From contig CP087207.1 in assembly GCA_020912385.1 (NCBI GenBank), positions 682,001 to 746,000 of the forward strand: a DNA stretch of 64,000 nucleotides, read 5' to 3'. The translations under genes were made by a program, and so were the position numbers. The DNA comes from Neofusicoccum parvum (taxonomy: Eukaryota > Ascomycota > Dothideomycetes > Botryosphaeriales > Botryosphaeriaceae). Positions 11,058 through 22,795 of this stretch are shown here, in pieces; positions within the stretch are counted from its first letter, which is position 1, and every line of letters starts with the position of its first letter. Under the pieces are notes generated by a model. It searched no databases. It was not told where the DNA came from and saw only the letters and a list, made by a program, of their open reading frames with translations.

Positions 11058-12981
11058 TCACTCATCACACACGAACCCAATCGTCGGCCCCACAACATTG
11101 CTGCAATTGTACCCTGCCACCACCGTCCCGCCATCCTCCCGCACCACATCGATCCCGGCTATCTCGATCCCGCCGCACCCGCCCGCCGCCGCGCTGCACT
11201 GCAGCTCGGCCGCCTCGGTCGCCTGCGTCGAGCCACGGTGACCCCGCCAGCGCAGGTCCGAGACGTGGAAGAGCGACGTGTCGCAGCCGCCCGTCGCGCC
11301 GATGTACGAGTTGCACTGCGTGATCTGGAAGAGGCCGCGGGTGCGGACGTGGGTCACGTCTTCCATTGCTGTTTGGAGAGTGGGGGTTAGGACCGAGTCA
11401 AAGTTTGGGAGGGGAGGGGGGGACGGACTGATGTTCTTCATGTCTGGTTTGGGGTGCGGTTAGTTAGCTAGGTGCGGAGCTTTTTGGGGGAAGGGAGCGG
11501 AGGGGAGGGACGAACAGCCGAGACCGCCGCCGCCGCCGTTGGGTGGGTAGCCTTGCTGGACGCCGGTCCAGGTTTTGGCGTAGCTGTTGGGGAGGAGGGC
11601 TCGTTAGGCGTGGTCTGGTTGGTTGGGGATCATGGTGAGGGGGCTTACATCGCCCATCTGGATTGTGTCAGTCAGTTCACTGCCTCGATATGCACGGGCG
11701 GCTTGGAGGTATGTACCTCGTGTTTATAAGTGTGATGTTCCTAGCGTAGAAGTTTTCGATGTACTCGTACCAGCCGGGGAACTGTCCGATGCTGCCCATG
11801 GCCAGTCCCTGGCCATCTTCGAGGATTGTGTCGTAGACGTATATGTCGGAGGAGTTGGCTTTGGCGGAGATGCTTGAGCAATGTGTCAGTTGGAGATTAC
11901 CATCTCAACTTGGAAGGTGAGGAACTTTCTTACCCATCATCACCGTTGACGACGTGCCAGCGGTTGAACGTGATGTTGGAGGCGTAAATTGTATCCGCAC
12001 CATCTGTATTCCGTGCAGAGGAAGACGTGTGACTGGTGTTGTTGACGTAGATGTCCTGCAAGAGAACGTTTTTCGAGTTTTTGACAGTCATCGTCCTTCG
12101 TGTATACAAAATTACACACACCGTTAGAATTACACACACCGTTAGAATTACACACACCGTTAGAATTACACACACGATTGAGTCGAAGAGAAGTTTTCAG
12201 GCATAGCAAAGGCAGTCGAAGACAGGGAAACGATGAAGACTTACCACATCTGACTCTGCACAAACCGCAGCCCCTCAAACACAGAATCATACGTCTCCCA
12301 AATAGTGATTTGATGTGGCCTCCGTGGATAATTCGAGACCGCACCCGCGAAGTCGTACCACACCTGCCCATTACCGTCGAGAGTACCGTACCCGAACCCT
12401 TGGAAACGAACGTTGCGGCCACCGAAGAACCATGCCGTGCTTTGGTTCTGATCTGTTCGGATAAAAGATAAGTCTCAGATGCGCATTGACTAAGGCTGAG
12501 AGCAACAAATATTTGTCGCAGCGGGAAGAGAGTGTTGACTCACAGCCCATTGGCAGCGAATGGTTGAGCCAGTAGTACACGTCTGTGGACCACTTTGTGA
12601 CGGAAAAGTGTACTGGTCAGCATTTCCTTCCCATCCCACTTTCCTGGAGTAAGGTAGATGAAATTGCATGCTCACCAAAAGCGTTCCGTGCAGCTCGATG
12701 TCACAGTCCTCGAGCCCAGTTGTGTTCATGATTGAGTTGACATAGTACGTCTCGTTCAGGAACACGACCTTTCCACCATGTCCGCATTCATGGAACGCTT
12801 GGCGAATAGCGACGGCGTCGTCGGTAGCGTTGCTGCCGCCTGGCTGCACCACGCATTCTTTGCGGTCAAGAGCAGCAGGAGAGCTCGCGTTGCTGATGGC
12901 ATTGTTCCTGCTGAGCACGAGCAGCGAGAATAGGAAGACGCAGCTGCGCGAGAGATAGAAGAGGAGATGTTTGGCGATCAT
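11058..12981 (-). CDS. Secreted GH28 exo-acting pectinase (exopolygalacturonase / exo-rhamnogalacturonase type)
   Basis: Nine exons join in phase to 427 residues: 12676-12981, 12544-12592, 12245-12452, 11934-12095, 11717-11872, 11649-11657, 11516-11583, 11429-11443 and 11058-11368. The sixth and eighth exons are only 9 and 15 nt. Three acceptors (exons 2, 4 and 5) are AAG. An N-terminal hydrophobic signal is followed by the GH28 beta-helix: HGTLLWSTDVYYWLNHSLP, YGTLDGNGQVWYDF, ARNTDGADT (catalytic Asp), NGDD (catalytic Asp pair), GQGLAMGSIGQF and YAKTWTG (binding Lys). The C-terminus has paired Cys ending in GFVCDE. The usual GHG histidine is absent (GQGLAMGS), which points to the exo/rhamnogalacturonan side of the family rather than classical endo-polygalacturonase. 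Many NxT/S sequons are present. Role: breaking pectin from the plant wall outside the cell. Confidence 0.87.
12110..12175. repeat. 18-bp minisatellite inside GH28 intron 3
   Basis: Three perfect 18-bp units (aattacacacaccgttag) starting at 12110, 12128 and 12146, plus a partial fourth to about 12175. It lies wholly inside intron 3 (12096-12244). Read on the gene strand, each full unit carries CTAAC, the fungal branch-point consensus; the copy nearest the exon is about 27 nt from the acceptor. Confidence 0.95.
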
Positions 12982-13707
12982 TGGTGGCTAATATGGGCTG
13001 ACAGCCAACAGAAAACTCACGAGTATAACGAGCCAGGCGACTATCTTGCACCGAGACATCATACATGTTTATACACATTACAAGTGTAGGTATCCGGATA
13101 CGCCACAGCACTCCCCGCAAAAAGCTTGCATGCGGGAAATGTTGATCACTGCTCCTCCCGAACGCCTCTGCGGGGTAGTCCACCCCGTTCGGACTTCAGG
13201 AACAAACTTCAGCACGATGATACCCCGAGCCAGCGACATCGGCCATTCATCCACCAATCAGAAAAAGTGAGGGGCATCCGCTAGATCAATCGTGTTCATA
13301 GTCTAGAACGTGGTAATCAGCAAAAGTCATAACCCTAAGGACCTCCCGGTCAACTACTAGCCAGCAAGCTCGCGACCAAAGCACACCGACAACGACATGG
13401 ATGAAAGCTTGGAGTCGCATGTAGATCTTTAGAGAACAACTTCGGGTTTCCAGGTTGTTAGAGCTAATCTTCAATCCTTCAGACAAGCGTACATATGCAC
13501 AATAGAATCCCCACAGACAGTGTGGTTCGTTAGGTATATAAACAAGGAGAGAGGAAAAGGAGATTATAACAAACACAGCGGGGTATCCACAACAAAAATA
13601 ACGCCTGGGCTCCTGCCAAAGCCCGGTTTCCTGTATGCTGTACATCGATCGAGAAGAAAGAAGACATGACGGTGAATGAAATACGTGACGTGCGTATGCC
13701 GGAAGAA
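12982..13707. promoter_or_regulatory. GH28 promoter / ferric-reductase-like 3' flank
   Basis: 726 bp separate the GH28 start from the stop of the next minus-strand gene. The part near 13.2-13.6 kb is fairly AT-rich and reads as 3' UTR. No gene is recognised. Confidence 0.5.
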
Positions 13708-16262
13708 CTAGATGGCGTAATTTTCCGCATGCAAGAAGATCTCGTCCTTGTCCGGATCTGACCATACCTCCTTCTGCAATCGCGCAACTGTGTGGCTGAC
13801 GTCGATGCGCATGCTGGGCGGGCCACACACGAACACGCACGTCCGGCGTCCAAAGTCCTTGCTAAACTGGCGTAGCATATACGGGATTTGGGGACGACCA
13901 TATTCCGTGCTCCAGCCGTCCTTCTTCTTAACAGCTGCGGGCAGGAAAGCAAAGCGCATCAAGTTCTTCTGGAACTCTGTCGGTGTCGACGGGAAGCCGA
14001 AGTCGAAAGACTGCTGCGTCTCTGGCTGTGCGGCATTCGGGTCGAGGCCGGGGGCATTGTTTGCAACGGCGGTGGCAATATCGACGGACAAGTTACGTGA
14101 GCGGCGTTTCTCGGCGAGCGTTTTTCGGTGGGCGGGGTCCGGTTTCTGGAGGAGGCGCGGGGACGTGGGAGGGGAGAGCTGGCCGTCCGGGGCTACGACT
14201 CCAAGGCCACGGTTGGCGGGGAGAATATGGGCTTGTGGTAAGGCGGTGATGGCATCTTCATTCTCGCGGCGGAGCTCCTTCTCACGGTCCGGGTCACCTT
14301 GCGACTCATCTGCTATCAGCGCCGAGTGCCTCTTAAAAGCCGAAACACCTGAGAATCGCTTGTCAGCAATGTCTTGGAAGGCGTCGTTGACTTTGTCGTG
14401 GAAGAACGTGCTCATTGGTCGTGTTGGCGTTTGCGCGCTGACAAGTTGTCCGGTTCTGGCCTGGCGTTTGGCAGCGGTGATATAAAACTGGCAATGGACC
14501 GAGTCCGGCGGTGCGAATTCCCTGCAAATCCTGAGCTCCTCTTTAAACCACTCCATTGTTTCGGGGCGTTTCAGCGCCCAAACCACCTGTACACTCTTTG
14601 TCACTGCCTTCCCATCACGCATTCTCTTGATAAGATCAAGCAGTTGGCTCACAACAGCCGTGATACCGCTACCTCCCGCAACCAGGACAACGTGGTCGAA
14701 TGCATCAAGACGACGTTGCATCCCTCCATACGGCCCATCGAGAAAAGCGCGATATGTGTGCCATGGCCCCCTCTCAATAGCACTCATGAGGACCTTGTTG
14801 GTGAATCCTCCAAAAGGCCGAAATACCAGGACCATGTCTCTGTAACCCTCTCCGTAGCTGGACGGAAAGTCTCTGCTGCAGAGGGAGGCGATAGTGAACG
14901 GGTGATTTTCGAAAACTGAGATGCCGGGCATTCGTAGATACACATATTGACCAGCCCTCCACCGTTTTTGAGTCGGAATCGTGACCTTGATGGCGTTCTC
15001 GGGGAGAATAGTAACGGCCGCTTCGTCTCCGATCAACCAGGACATGCGCCTAGGGTTGGTCCAGTTCAGGTGGAACAGTCGGAAGATGTACGAGGACAAC
15101 CAGATCGCTACCGTCGAGATCAGGAAGTGCCACGAGTTCAGGTAATTGTTGCAATGCCAGAACAACATTCCAAGGAAAACAATTGATACCGGAACGTGGA
15201 CCACAACGAACAGCTCGTACATCCAACTGCGTAGATGAGGCAGTGAATGAATGCAAAGGAAGCCGAGTGGCACAAGTGCAGCGATTCCTGCCCAGGTCAT
15301 TAGAGATTTCAATTGCGCAAGGGGTTTTGGTCATTACCTGTGCCGTAGGGATAGAAGTTCTGGCTCTTCAAAAGAGCCTGGTAGAGCGGAAGTGCTCCGT
15401 CATCCCAGACAGGTGTAATGTAGAAAGGAACCGTATGAATGATGCTCAAGATGAGCATCAGATAAGCTCCCCAGCGATGCAAGACGTTCAGCCGCTCGTG
15501 ACCAATGCCTGTGAGAAGGGAAACAAAGTTTGCTTTCATACTCATAGCGATGATCCAGGGCAATAACGATACAGCCAACATGCCAGACCGAATGGCCATG
15601 GGCGGCGAGCCATAGGTGATGCTACCCCAGAAGAGTGGCTGCGGTAGAAACGTATACAGGATGGTGAAAACAAGAGCGGCTGACAAGACGCAGACAACAC
15701 CAAGAGACGGAAAGACGATTGGCCTCCAACCTTTCTTGATGTTGATCTGCGGTAATGGATGATAAAAGGCAAAGCGGAACAACGCAATCAGGTTGTTGAG
15801 AGGCGCAATAGAGGAGACAGACGACTGGACCTGCGGGCGCTCTGGCAGCTCCCCGGTGCGCGGGAAAAACTTATTCGTCGATTTGTCAGTATACAGCACT
15901 GACATCTCATAGTCCGAATCGGGTGATGCGGTTTTTGACGACTTCAGTACCTCTTCCTGATGTAACGCGGTGCGAACTCTGTCCGTGAAAAGGTGGTAGA
16001 AGCGCAACAACGAGGAAATGAACAGTAGAATAACACAGAAATAGACCATGCCCAGTGCGTATTTCCCACTCTTATTCCATGGATCCCTCGTGTTTGCTTC
16101 TATCAGACCAGGGGGGCTCGTGCTGTTGTACGGGATGTTGATGCGTTTTGCCAGTCGGGATGCAGCCTCTGACAAGTCGCGGCCGACAAGTGCGGCTGCA
16201 GCCTCTAGCTGCTCCAGCGCCGCACCGGGTTCTCCGGCGAGAATTTCCGGTAGGGCGGGCAT
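13708..16262 (-). CDS. Ferric reductase / NADPH-oxidase-like transmembrane oxidoreductase
   Basis: Two exons: 15338-16262 and 13708-15287, separated by a 50-bp intron; the join reads YGTGIAALVPLG. The product has about 834 residues. The N-terminal half holds several membrane segments, with the ferric-reductase bundle containing HRWGAYLMLILSIIH and HSLPHLRSWMYELFVVVH; the paired histidines are the expected two-haem ligands. The cytosolic half has the FAD motif HPFTIAS, the NADPH motif DGPYGG with a following VLVAGGSGIT, and the terminal VFVCGPPSM. Family knowledge: such enzymes move electrons from NADPH across the membrane to Fe(III)/Cu(II) chelates. Unusually, roughly 160 polar residues (with SPPTSP and basic stretches) sit between the two halves of the NADP-binding domain. 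The metal specificity cannot be told from sequence. Confidence 0.88.
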
Positions 16263-19128
16263 AGCTGAAGTGCCTTATTCCAGGAACAACCAGGGTCCAC
16301 GGGTAGCGGGAAGCAATCGTTGCCTCGAGATAACGGGTACTTCTAGCGGCTCGCAAAGGGCGGTGCTATAGAGCGCATTGGACCACACGAGGATCGATCG
16401 AAAAAGCTGGCATTGGCGCGAATATTTGAATGGGATGTGCGACAGGTCGAGCGGTGAGTGGGTGGGTGAGCCGTGGGCGTTGTACAGATGGAGCTCGGGC
16501 GGATCAGACGTGCTGGTGTCCTTGGGTCGCACGCAACGCGCGTGGAGGAATCAGAGGGCGGGGACCTGGGACATCGGGTCTCAAACAGAGCGAGCGACAG
16601 CGAGCTGGAGCATGAGGCGGTGGTACAGCATCGGGCGCTGGGACGTTAGCTGCGGGCTGGGGGGGGGCAGACGGGTTACATTTATGGCCCTTGCGGAAGC
16701 GGAGAAGATGGGCTTCGCGGCGATGCATGCACGCAGCAAGGGTCAAGAGGGTCCCGGGGTCCGCCGCGCGCCTCAAGGCCCACGGCAAGCTTCGCCCAAC
16801 CGCGTGCGTGCGCGCCCAGTTCCACCCGGGCGGGCCAAGGCGTGATGCGAGTCCAGAGCGCGCTTTCTTCGCGGTGTTCTGCCGTCGCGCGGCAGCGTGC
16901 AGCCCGGCATTGGCTGTGGGCTCCAGTGGCGATCACTCGGCCATGCCTTCTGGCAAGATGCGCTCATGCACCCCTACCGGCGCCCGTGCAGCCGGCATGC
17001 AGCATGGCCGCCACTCTCGCCGCAGTAGGCAAGACCTGGGCTAGTGTTTCCCAGCTCGACGATGCTCGAATACAACGTCGAACGCTGAGACAGTGCGCGC
17101 ATAAGCCGGGCCACGCAGGTCACAAGCTCACGCGGCGGGCCAGGTGCGTCGGAGAAATAGCGAATCTGCCCCAATAGCCTTTGATTGGAGACTCGATGAC
17201 TCGGACAAAGCAAATTCTTCGCCAGGCGGTCGCCGAGAGTGGCCCTGGAGCACTATTGAAGCGGATCGAGGCAATCAGAGCGTCAAGCCGGGTGCGGACT
17301 GAGCGGTCGGCGGGCCGCTGCCAGGCCCGTCATCCCAAAGGGAGTCTGATCCGGGTGATGTGGCGTCGGCAGACTGACGACGACACGCAGATTGGGATTC
17401 GGCGCAGGGGAGGCAGGACCTGCATTGCCGGCAGCGATGTGATGGGGCAGCGCGGAAGGTGGAGAAGTGATGTGGTGAGGGAGATGAGAGGCCGGTGGTT
17501 GGCCAGCAGGCAGCGAGTAAGCGCCGGCCATCCCGTCCGGGCATGGCGCGCCGGGGATCCAGCGCTCGCTAAGCCCGGCCCAAGCTCCTCATGCTTTCGT
17601 CCGCTTGGCCCGCGGTTCTCGCCTGTCAAAAGCCTCAGCGTCGCTGCTCCACGGCACGCCTCCGTTCTTGCGTGCCGCTATCGATCACACCGCGGGGCCA
17701 TGCGCATAGACATCACTGGCACTCTGCAGCTCGTCCTCCTCCACGCCAGACGAGACCGCGACGCCTGCTGCGCCTCGTGCCGCCGTGGTGCCTTATCACG
17801 CCTCTTCTATTCGGCTTCACCTCCAGCGCCCTCGTCCGGATCCTTCCCTGCTCGCTCCTCTGCGGCCGCGATCGCGGCCTCGGTGTCGCTGCGGGGAAAA
17901 AGGCTCTCGCCGCCGCAGCCCTACTCTCAATTAACTTCGAACCCGTGCGACTGTCCGCAGTCTCAGTTCCCACGATCCGTTCGCAGTCTGTACACACGCG
18001 TGCATAAGCGCCCGCCTGGGATCGTGGAAGACCTCAGAACTTCCCGCTCGGCGGGCACTGCTCCCGTCTTGTCTCCTCGGCGAGCACCTCGCTTGGCTGT
18101 CCAGCGCTTAACTTGACTTCATCCGCACTAAGCTTTGTCTCAATGCAACCGCAGCATGCAAGGCGGTGTCAGTTCCCTGCTAAACAACCGCGATGCTATT
18201 ATCTTGTCAAGCCAACAAAACCTTTGGCTGCCCGGCGTCTAGCCAGCTCATCGATAATTGGGTCCACCACGCAGTCAATATTCAGCAAGCGCTGTGATCC
18301 AGTCGCGGGAGCAATAGGGGCGCATTGCGCGGAGCATTCCAGTAAGGCCGAACCGAGCACGGCAAGTGTGAACAAAGTCCGAGGCCCATCGTGCTCTCCT
18401 GAGCTCAACTGATGTCATGTTCAACCTCTGCCAGCGTCCATTCGGAACGGAGAAAGGACGTGTCGTGAGCCCCGCTAGTTTGTGGGCCTGTGTTCTAACA
18501 TGGCATACTGAATTGTCAGGAACGGAAAACCGGTCAATACATGCTTCGATTGTTATACTTCGTATCCTTGACGCATGCTGTCAGGACGCACAGGCATGGT
18601 TCTTCACAAGGTTCGCCTCCGAACCCTCTGTGATTTCTGTTTCCGCGCCAGCCCTTAAAAAATATCGAAAGCCCCTTGTGACCTATTGCCGCCTTCTCTC
18701 CCTTCTGATCGTATGCTCATTTCAACAGATTATTGCCTGTAGGATTCAAGGGTATTTAATGTTGTCGGATCACAGCCTATTAAGACCGTAGAATCATCGG
18801 ACCTGTAGATTCGAACCATTCATGCAGAAGGTAACGTAGGAGGTAACACGTAGAGCTTGTCCAGATGAACGCTTCGATTACCTACGGAGGCAATTTGCCA
18901 TTTGGTATACTTTCCAACCCGACAACACATCCCAAGACCTTAGCATCTGCTCCTGAACGCCTCTTCCATGTACCTTTCTCTAGCATGCAGGTCTATTGAC
19001 TGCCGCCCGGCAGAAATATAGAACTCACGCAAACTCCTAAACGCCTGAATCACAGGTTCTCCCAGGTTCGATGCTGGAAAAACACACTTTTCTGTGCCTA
19101 GAGGTTGCAGTGACTAGCCAAAGCGCTG
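16263..19128. other. 2.9-kb gene-free region upstream of the FRE-like gene
   Basis: From 16.26 to about 18.1 kb the sequence is strongly GC-rich and open in several frames on both strands, with Arg/Ala/Ser-rich translations and no family resemblance. From 18.1 to 19.1 kb it is nearer 50% GC. It should contain the FRE-like promoter and the 3' UTR of the DUF3431 gene. No gene is supported. Confidence 0.5.
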
Positions 19129-20211
19129 TCACTCAGCCGGTAACGGACCAAGCTCCAGTGGTGGAATTGACCACTCAATTGGCTGACACGCACCAAAGAA
19201 CTCGCACGCGCACTTCGCAGGTGCCGGGCAACTGCAAGCAACAAGTCAGCACCATCGCCCTCAAACAACAGCCCCTCCCCGGCCGCCTGATCGTCCCTTC
19301 CACGACCCACAGCCTCCGGCACAAATCGAAACTTACTGCACCGTCTCGTTCGTGAAGATGTACGCCCAAACCTTCTCAAACACCCTCCCACTAACATCAT
19401 CCGGGAGCCGTGTCTCGAGCAACCATTCCCTCATCCTCTCATACTCGTCCACGCTCCTCCTCAACACCGCCTCCCTCGTCACCGCAAACTGCGCACAGCA
19501 CTGACTCGCCAACGTCTCTGGCACCTGCGTGCCCGGGAACAACCTCCCCCACGCCTGCACGATCGCATCCTCGGTCTCATTCCTGTTGACGCCCGGCCCC
19601 CAGACAACCGCGTCGTGGGTGAGCGGCCGGATCTCCGCCGGGCACGACGGGTACCAGTCGCAGCGCAGCGAGACGTAGCCCTGGGCGTCGAGGGCGGGCA
19701 GCTGGAGCGCGCGGACCAGCGCGACGGTGTCGGCCTCCTGGTGCCAGGCGTCGAGGTGGCCGTGGGTGAAGACGGCGTAGGGCGGGAAGTCGGCGTGGTT
19801 CTCGATGATGAAGGTCAGGTACGCCATCGCTTCGTGGCCCTTGTTGGCCGGGAGGCGCAGGTGCGCCGGCGGGAACCACGCGTCGGCGCGGTAGGGGATT
19901 GGGGTCCAGCTGCGGAGGCGGGAAAAAGGTGGGAACGGGTCAGATCATTGCGGAGGGGTGAGGAAGTTGGTAGGTGAATTGGAACGTGGAGGGGGGCGTG
20001 CTAACTTGTCTGCAATGCGGTCCATCCAGGAGAGGTCTGCTCCGCGATGGGAGGCTGCCACTACGGCGCCCAGCTTCCAGTTTGTAGGCTCCGTCTGTTT
20101 GTCGTCGCCCGGTTCGGGCGACATGTAGAAGGAATCGACATTTGTGCGGATGTAGATTATCAGCACAGCTGCTATTATCACAAAGCTTATGAATTGATGT
20201 GTCCCAGCCAT
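19129..20211 (-). CDS. DUF3431 family, signal-anchored fungal protein
   Basis: Three exons: 20006-20211, 19337-19909 and 19129-19231, with introns of 96 and 105 bp; about 293 residues. The second donor (GTAAGT) overlaps an in-frame TAA, so the open frame alone seems to end at 19334. Splicing to the strong TTGCTTGCAG acceptor adds 34 residues beginning HCPAPAKCACEFFGAC, a Cys-rich end of the kind DUF3431 proteins carry. The start at 20211 gives a short N-terminus and one hydrophobic segment (residues 7-21, FISFVIIAAVLIIYI): a signal anchor. The domain follows: TNWKLGAVVAASHRGADLSW, AYLTFIIENHADFPPYAVFTHGH and SLRCDWYPSCPAEI. The histidines near FTHGHLDAWH are notable. Function is unknown; the bulk is predicted to face the lumen or exterior. 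The gene diverges from the Flc-like gene. Confidence 0.85.
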
Positions 20212-22795
20212 GTGGAAAGCTTCTCTAATTAAAATCTCCTGCTGTGCAGGGCAAGAAACTTCTAGCTTGTGCGGCCGACAGCGAATGGCGCTAAACGATG
20301 ACGACGGAAAACTTAACGAGAGCTTAACAACACAGGGAACAAAAATGTACAGATGAAGATATGGCAAAGAGGATGGAACGAAAGGACTTGGAGATTGGCA
20401 GACGGGGACGTGGTCTTCTGCTCAGGAGCTTATGACGGAGGTGTCAAACGCGCAAGCCTTGGACGAAAGAGGTTAAAACAGAAGGGCCGAATCCCCATAT
20501 TCGGCCCTCCGCGCACTTGTCCCTTGTTTCAGGCGCGCCGTCTGGCAGCCACCAGCAAGTGGCGGTAGAGCCTCGACCACCAGCCACTTTTTCTGAGGCG
20601 GTGAGAATGTGGCAAGTGGTGGATCCTTCTTCCTGCTCCACGACAGAGTTGTCCGCGGTCGTCGCATCACGCCGGCAGAATGCAGCCCGACGAAGACTGG
20701 CATATCGTGGCATTGTTCTGATAGGTCGAAGGTATCGAAACACTGTACAGTATCTTGTCGATCTCGCGCTTCCCTCGACGGCTCAAAGCGGTGATGCGCA
20801 CATGCGTCTCCATCAGCTAAGCAGCGTGCAGACAGGACAATCCACTCCAGATTGAGAAGGGTGGCTACCATCGATAAGGAGCTGATGTGAGATCCGAGAA
20901 CTTGACAAGTCAACCTGCTGTTGAGGCATTGACGAGTGAAGATTCTCCGATAAGAAGGTGTATGCAACAGCAGTACAGGATACAGTGTATGCACAGCGCA
21001 GCATTCTTTCAGGTCAATCCTATTCGGACTGCGCGTGAAGCTCTGGACGAGTTACAGTAAATTCTGCCTCCAATCAGACGTGTAACGTTTAGGTCAGAGG
21101 GACCATGACTCTGTTGCAAGGCCCGATTAATCAATGTCTGACTGCTGTTGTAATGCAGACAGCGCTCAGAAACATAAATGGAACTTCATGCCCACCTTAC
21201 TGGAGCCTGTCGCGCGTCTTCATTCTCCTGTTGACACTGCGGTATTCATGAAACCATATGTGCAATGGGAAATGAGGTTGAAGGACGGCGCTCAGCCTTC
21301 TGCAAACGTCAAGTCGTACGACTGTTCTCAGAGCACGGCACAAAGGATCGAGAGCTGCACCAGCCAAGAGGCCCTACGGTTCTCTTTGCGACATGGAGTT
21401 CCAGTCAGAAGGCTCAAGGTGCAGGTGGTACCGACCTGGCGGGCTAAGGCTGTCCGCATGACTGACAGCCGCGGCGAATTTAGTGTGTGTTCTACTCGTG
21501 AGCTGAGCGAAGAGCGGTGCGGTGACGCAGAATAAGAGCGCCGGCCTGGGCCGAAGAGTTCGGCGGTGGTGTCGAGTCTGCTGGCCCCAGGATCTTCCTC
21601 GCATGGAACGTCAATGCGATCATGGACCACCTTAATGATCCTCTTGACTGGACGGGCTTTTCCGCATGTGGGTAGTCCAGAGCCCCAAGCAGGATGTCCA
21701 TTTCCACAGGCGGAAATGGCGATAGCGCGGGACGAAAGTAAGACGGGATGAAGTCATAGAACCAGCCAGCGCACGGCGGATTTCTGCGTCAACACCACAG
21801 CGCGCGCAGGCCCCGCTGCGAGAGAGAACGGCCGGTGTGGCGACCGGAGCGCGACAGAGTTTTCCTGAGGCGTCGACAACGGCAGCCGTGAGTCAACGGG
21901 CTTCTGGTGGTGAAGCAGCCACGTAGCGGGGCCCTTGGGCTGTGACTGTCAGGGCGGGCAACAATCGCCGGGAGATGTGCAGTGGCCGCTTGGCGTTGCG
22001 CCATCACGGCGCGACGCCTGCTGCCCGGGCCGCACGGCTGAGGTCTGGTTCCGCGCGCAACATTCCTGCGCACCGTGTCAGGCAGGCGTTCAGGCGCGGG
22101 CGACGATGCTATGCTATAAACCGGCTGCGAGGGCGGCCTCTGGGCGTCGTGCGCAGCGACACAGCGACTCGCCCTCAGCTCCCCAGGGTTTTGCTGACAG
22201 CGCGCTACGCACAGGGACCTGCCCACTTTTCCTGCCGCTCACTGGCCGGGATTCGTTCCTTCCAGCGCTCCATTCCGCCGTTTCCCGCGCCTATCGGTGC
22301 GCGATAGTGTGCGAGATATCGCGGCCGCGTTCCACACCGCAAGAGCCCCAGCGCGGCGCTTCAATCCAGCCCGAGCGTGCTCCAGAGAGCCGCCGATGCT
22401 GAGGCCCTCAAGACCCCGCCTGTCCGCTCGCATTCCATCCTGAAAGACCGCTGCCAAACCCTCGAACCGGTGCAGGACAAAGACCCCGAGAACACGGCCT
22501 GGTCGCCGCGATCCGAGCTGCGCGCCCAGAATTTACTCAACTCGCATCGGACATCGACCCTCCGCGTTCCTGCGCGCCTCTCCACCACCCGCGCGCTCTC
22601 CTCGGTTTCCTGACCAGAGGTGTTGTCCAGCTCACCCTGCGTCTCTCAGGCGTCCCTTAGTCCCTCGCGTTAGTTGCCGCCTTCCCCAGGTGGCTGGGTA
22701 CGAGCCTGGGCGGTTCCTATACCTGTGCCGGCTCCCGACTCGCACCTCGACCTCAGATGCGCACAACCTGACGCTCTCCAATCCTCACGAACACC
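20212..22795. promoter_or_regulatory. Divergent intergenic region, DUF3431 / Flc-like
   Basis: 2.6 kb between two divergent membrane-protein genes, presumably with both promoters and 5' UTRs. The half next to the Flc-like gene is GC-rich (21.8-22.7 kb). Reading frames are short and overlap on both strands. Nothing else is recognised. Confidence 0.5.

Noticed and set aside
12110..12175. Regular repeats as a possible CRISPR-like array
   Set aside because: The 18-bp units are directly adjacent with no spacers, lie in a eukaryotic intron and form a simple minisatellite.
11058..16262. Secondary-metabolite or iron-uptake gene cluster around the GH28 and FRE-like genes
   Set aside because: No NRPS, PKS, terpene synthase, siderophore or cluster regulator genes are nearby; neighbours are unrelated housekeeping genes.
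17181..18116. 311-codon plus-strand open frame in the FRE upstream region
   Set aside because: Arg/Ser/Ala-rich, overlapped by equally open frames in both directions, no domain, no sensible start context or intron signals.
18805..18835. GGTTCGAATC on the minus strand, resembling a tRNA T-loop/B-box
   Set aside because: The flanking bases do not form a five-pair T-stem, and no A-box, anticodon arm or acceptor stem can be built around it.
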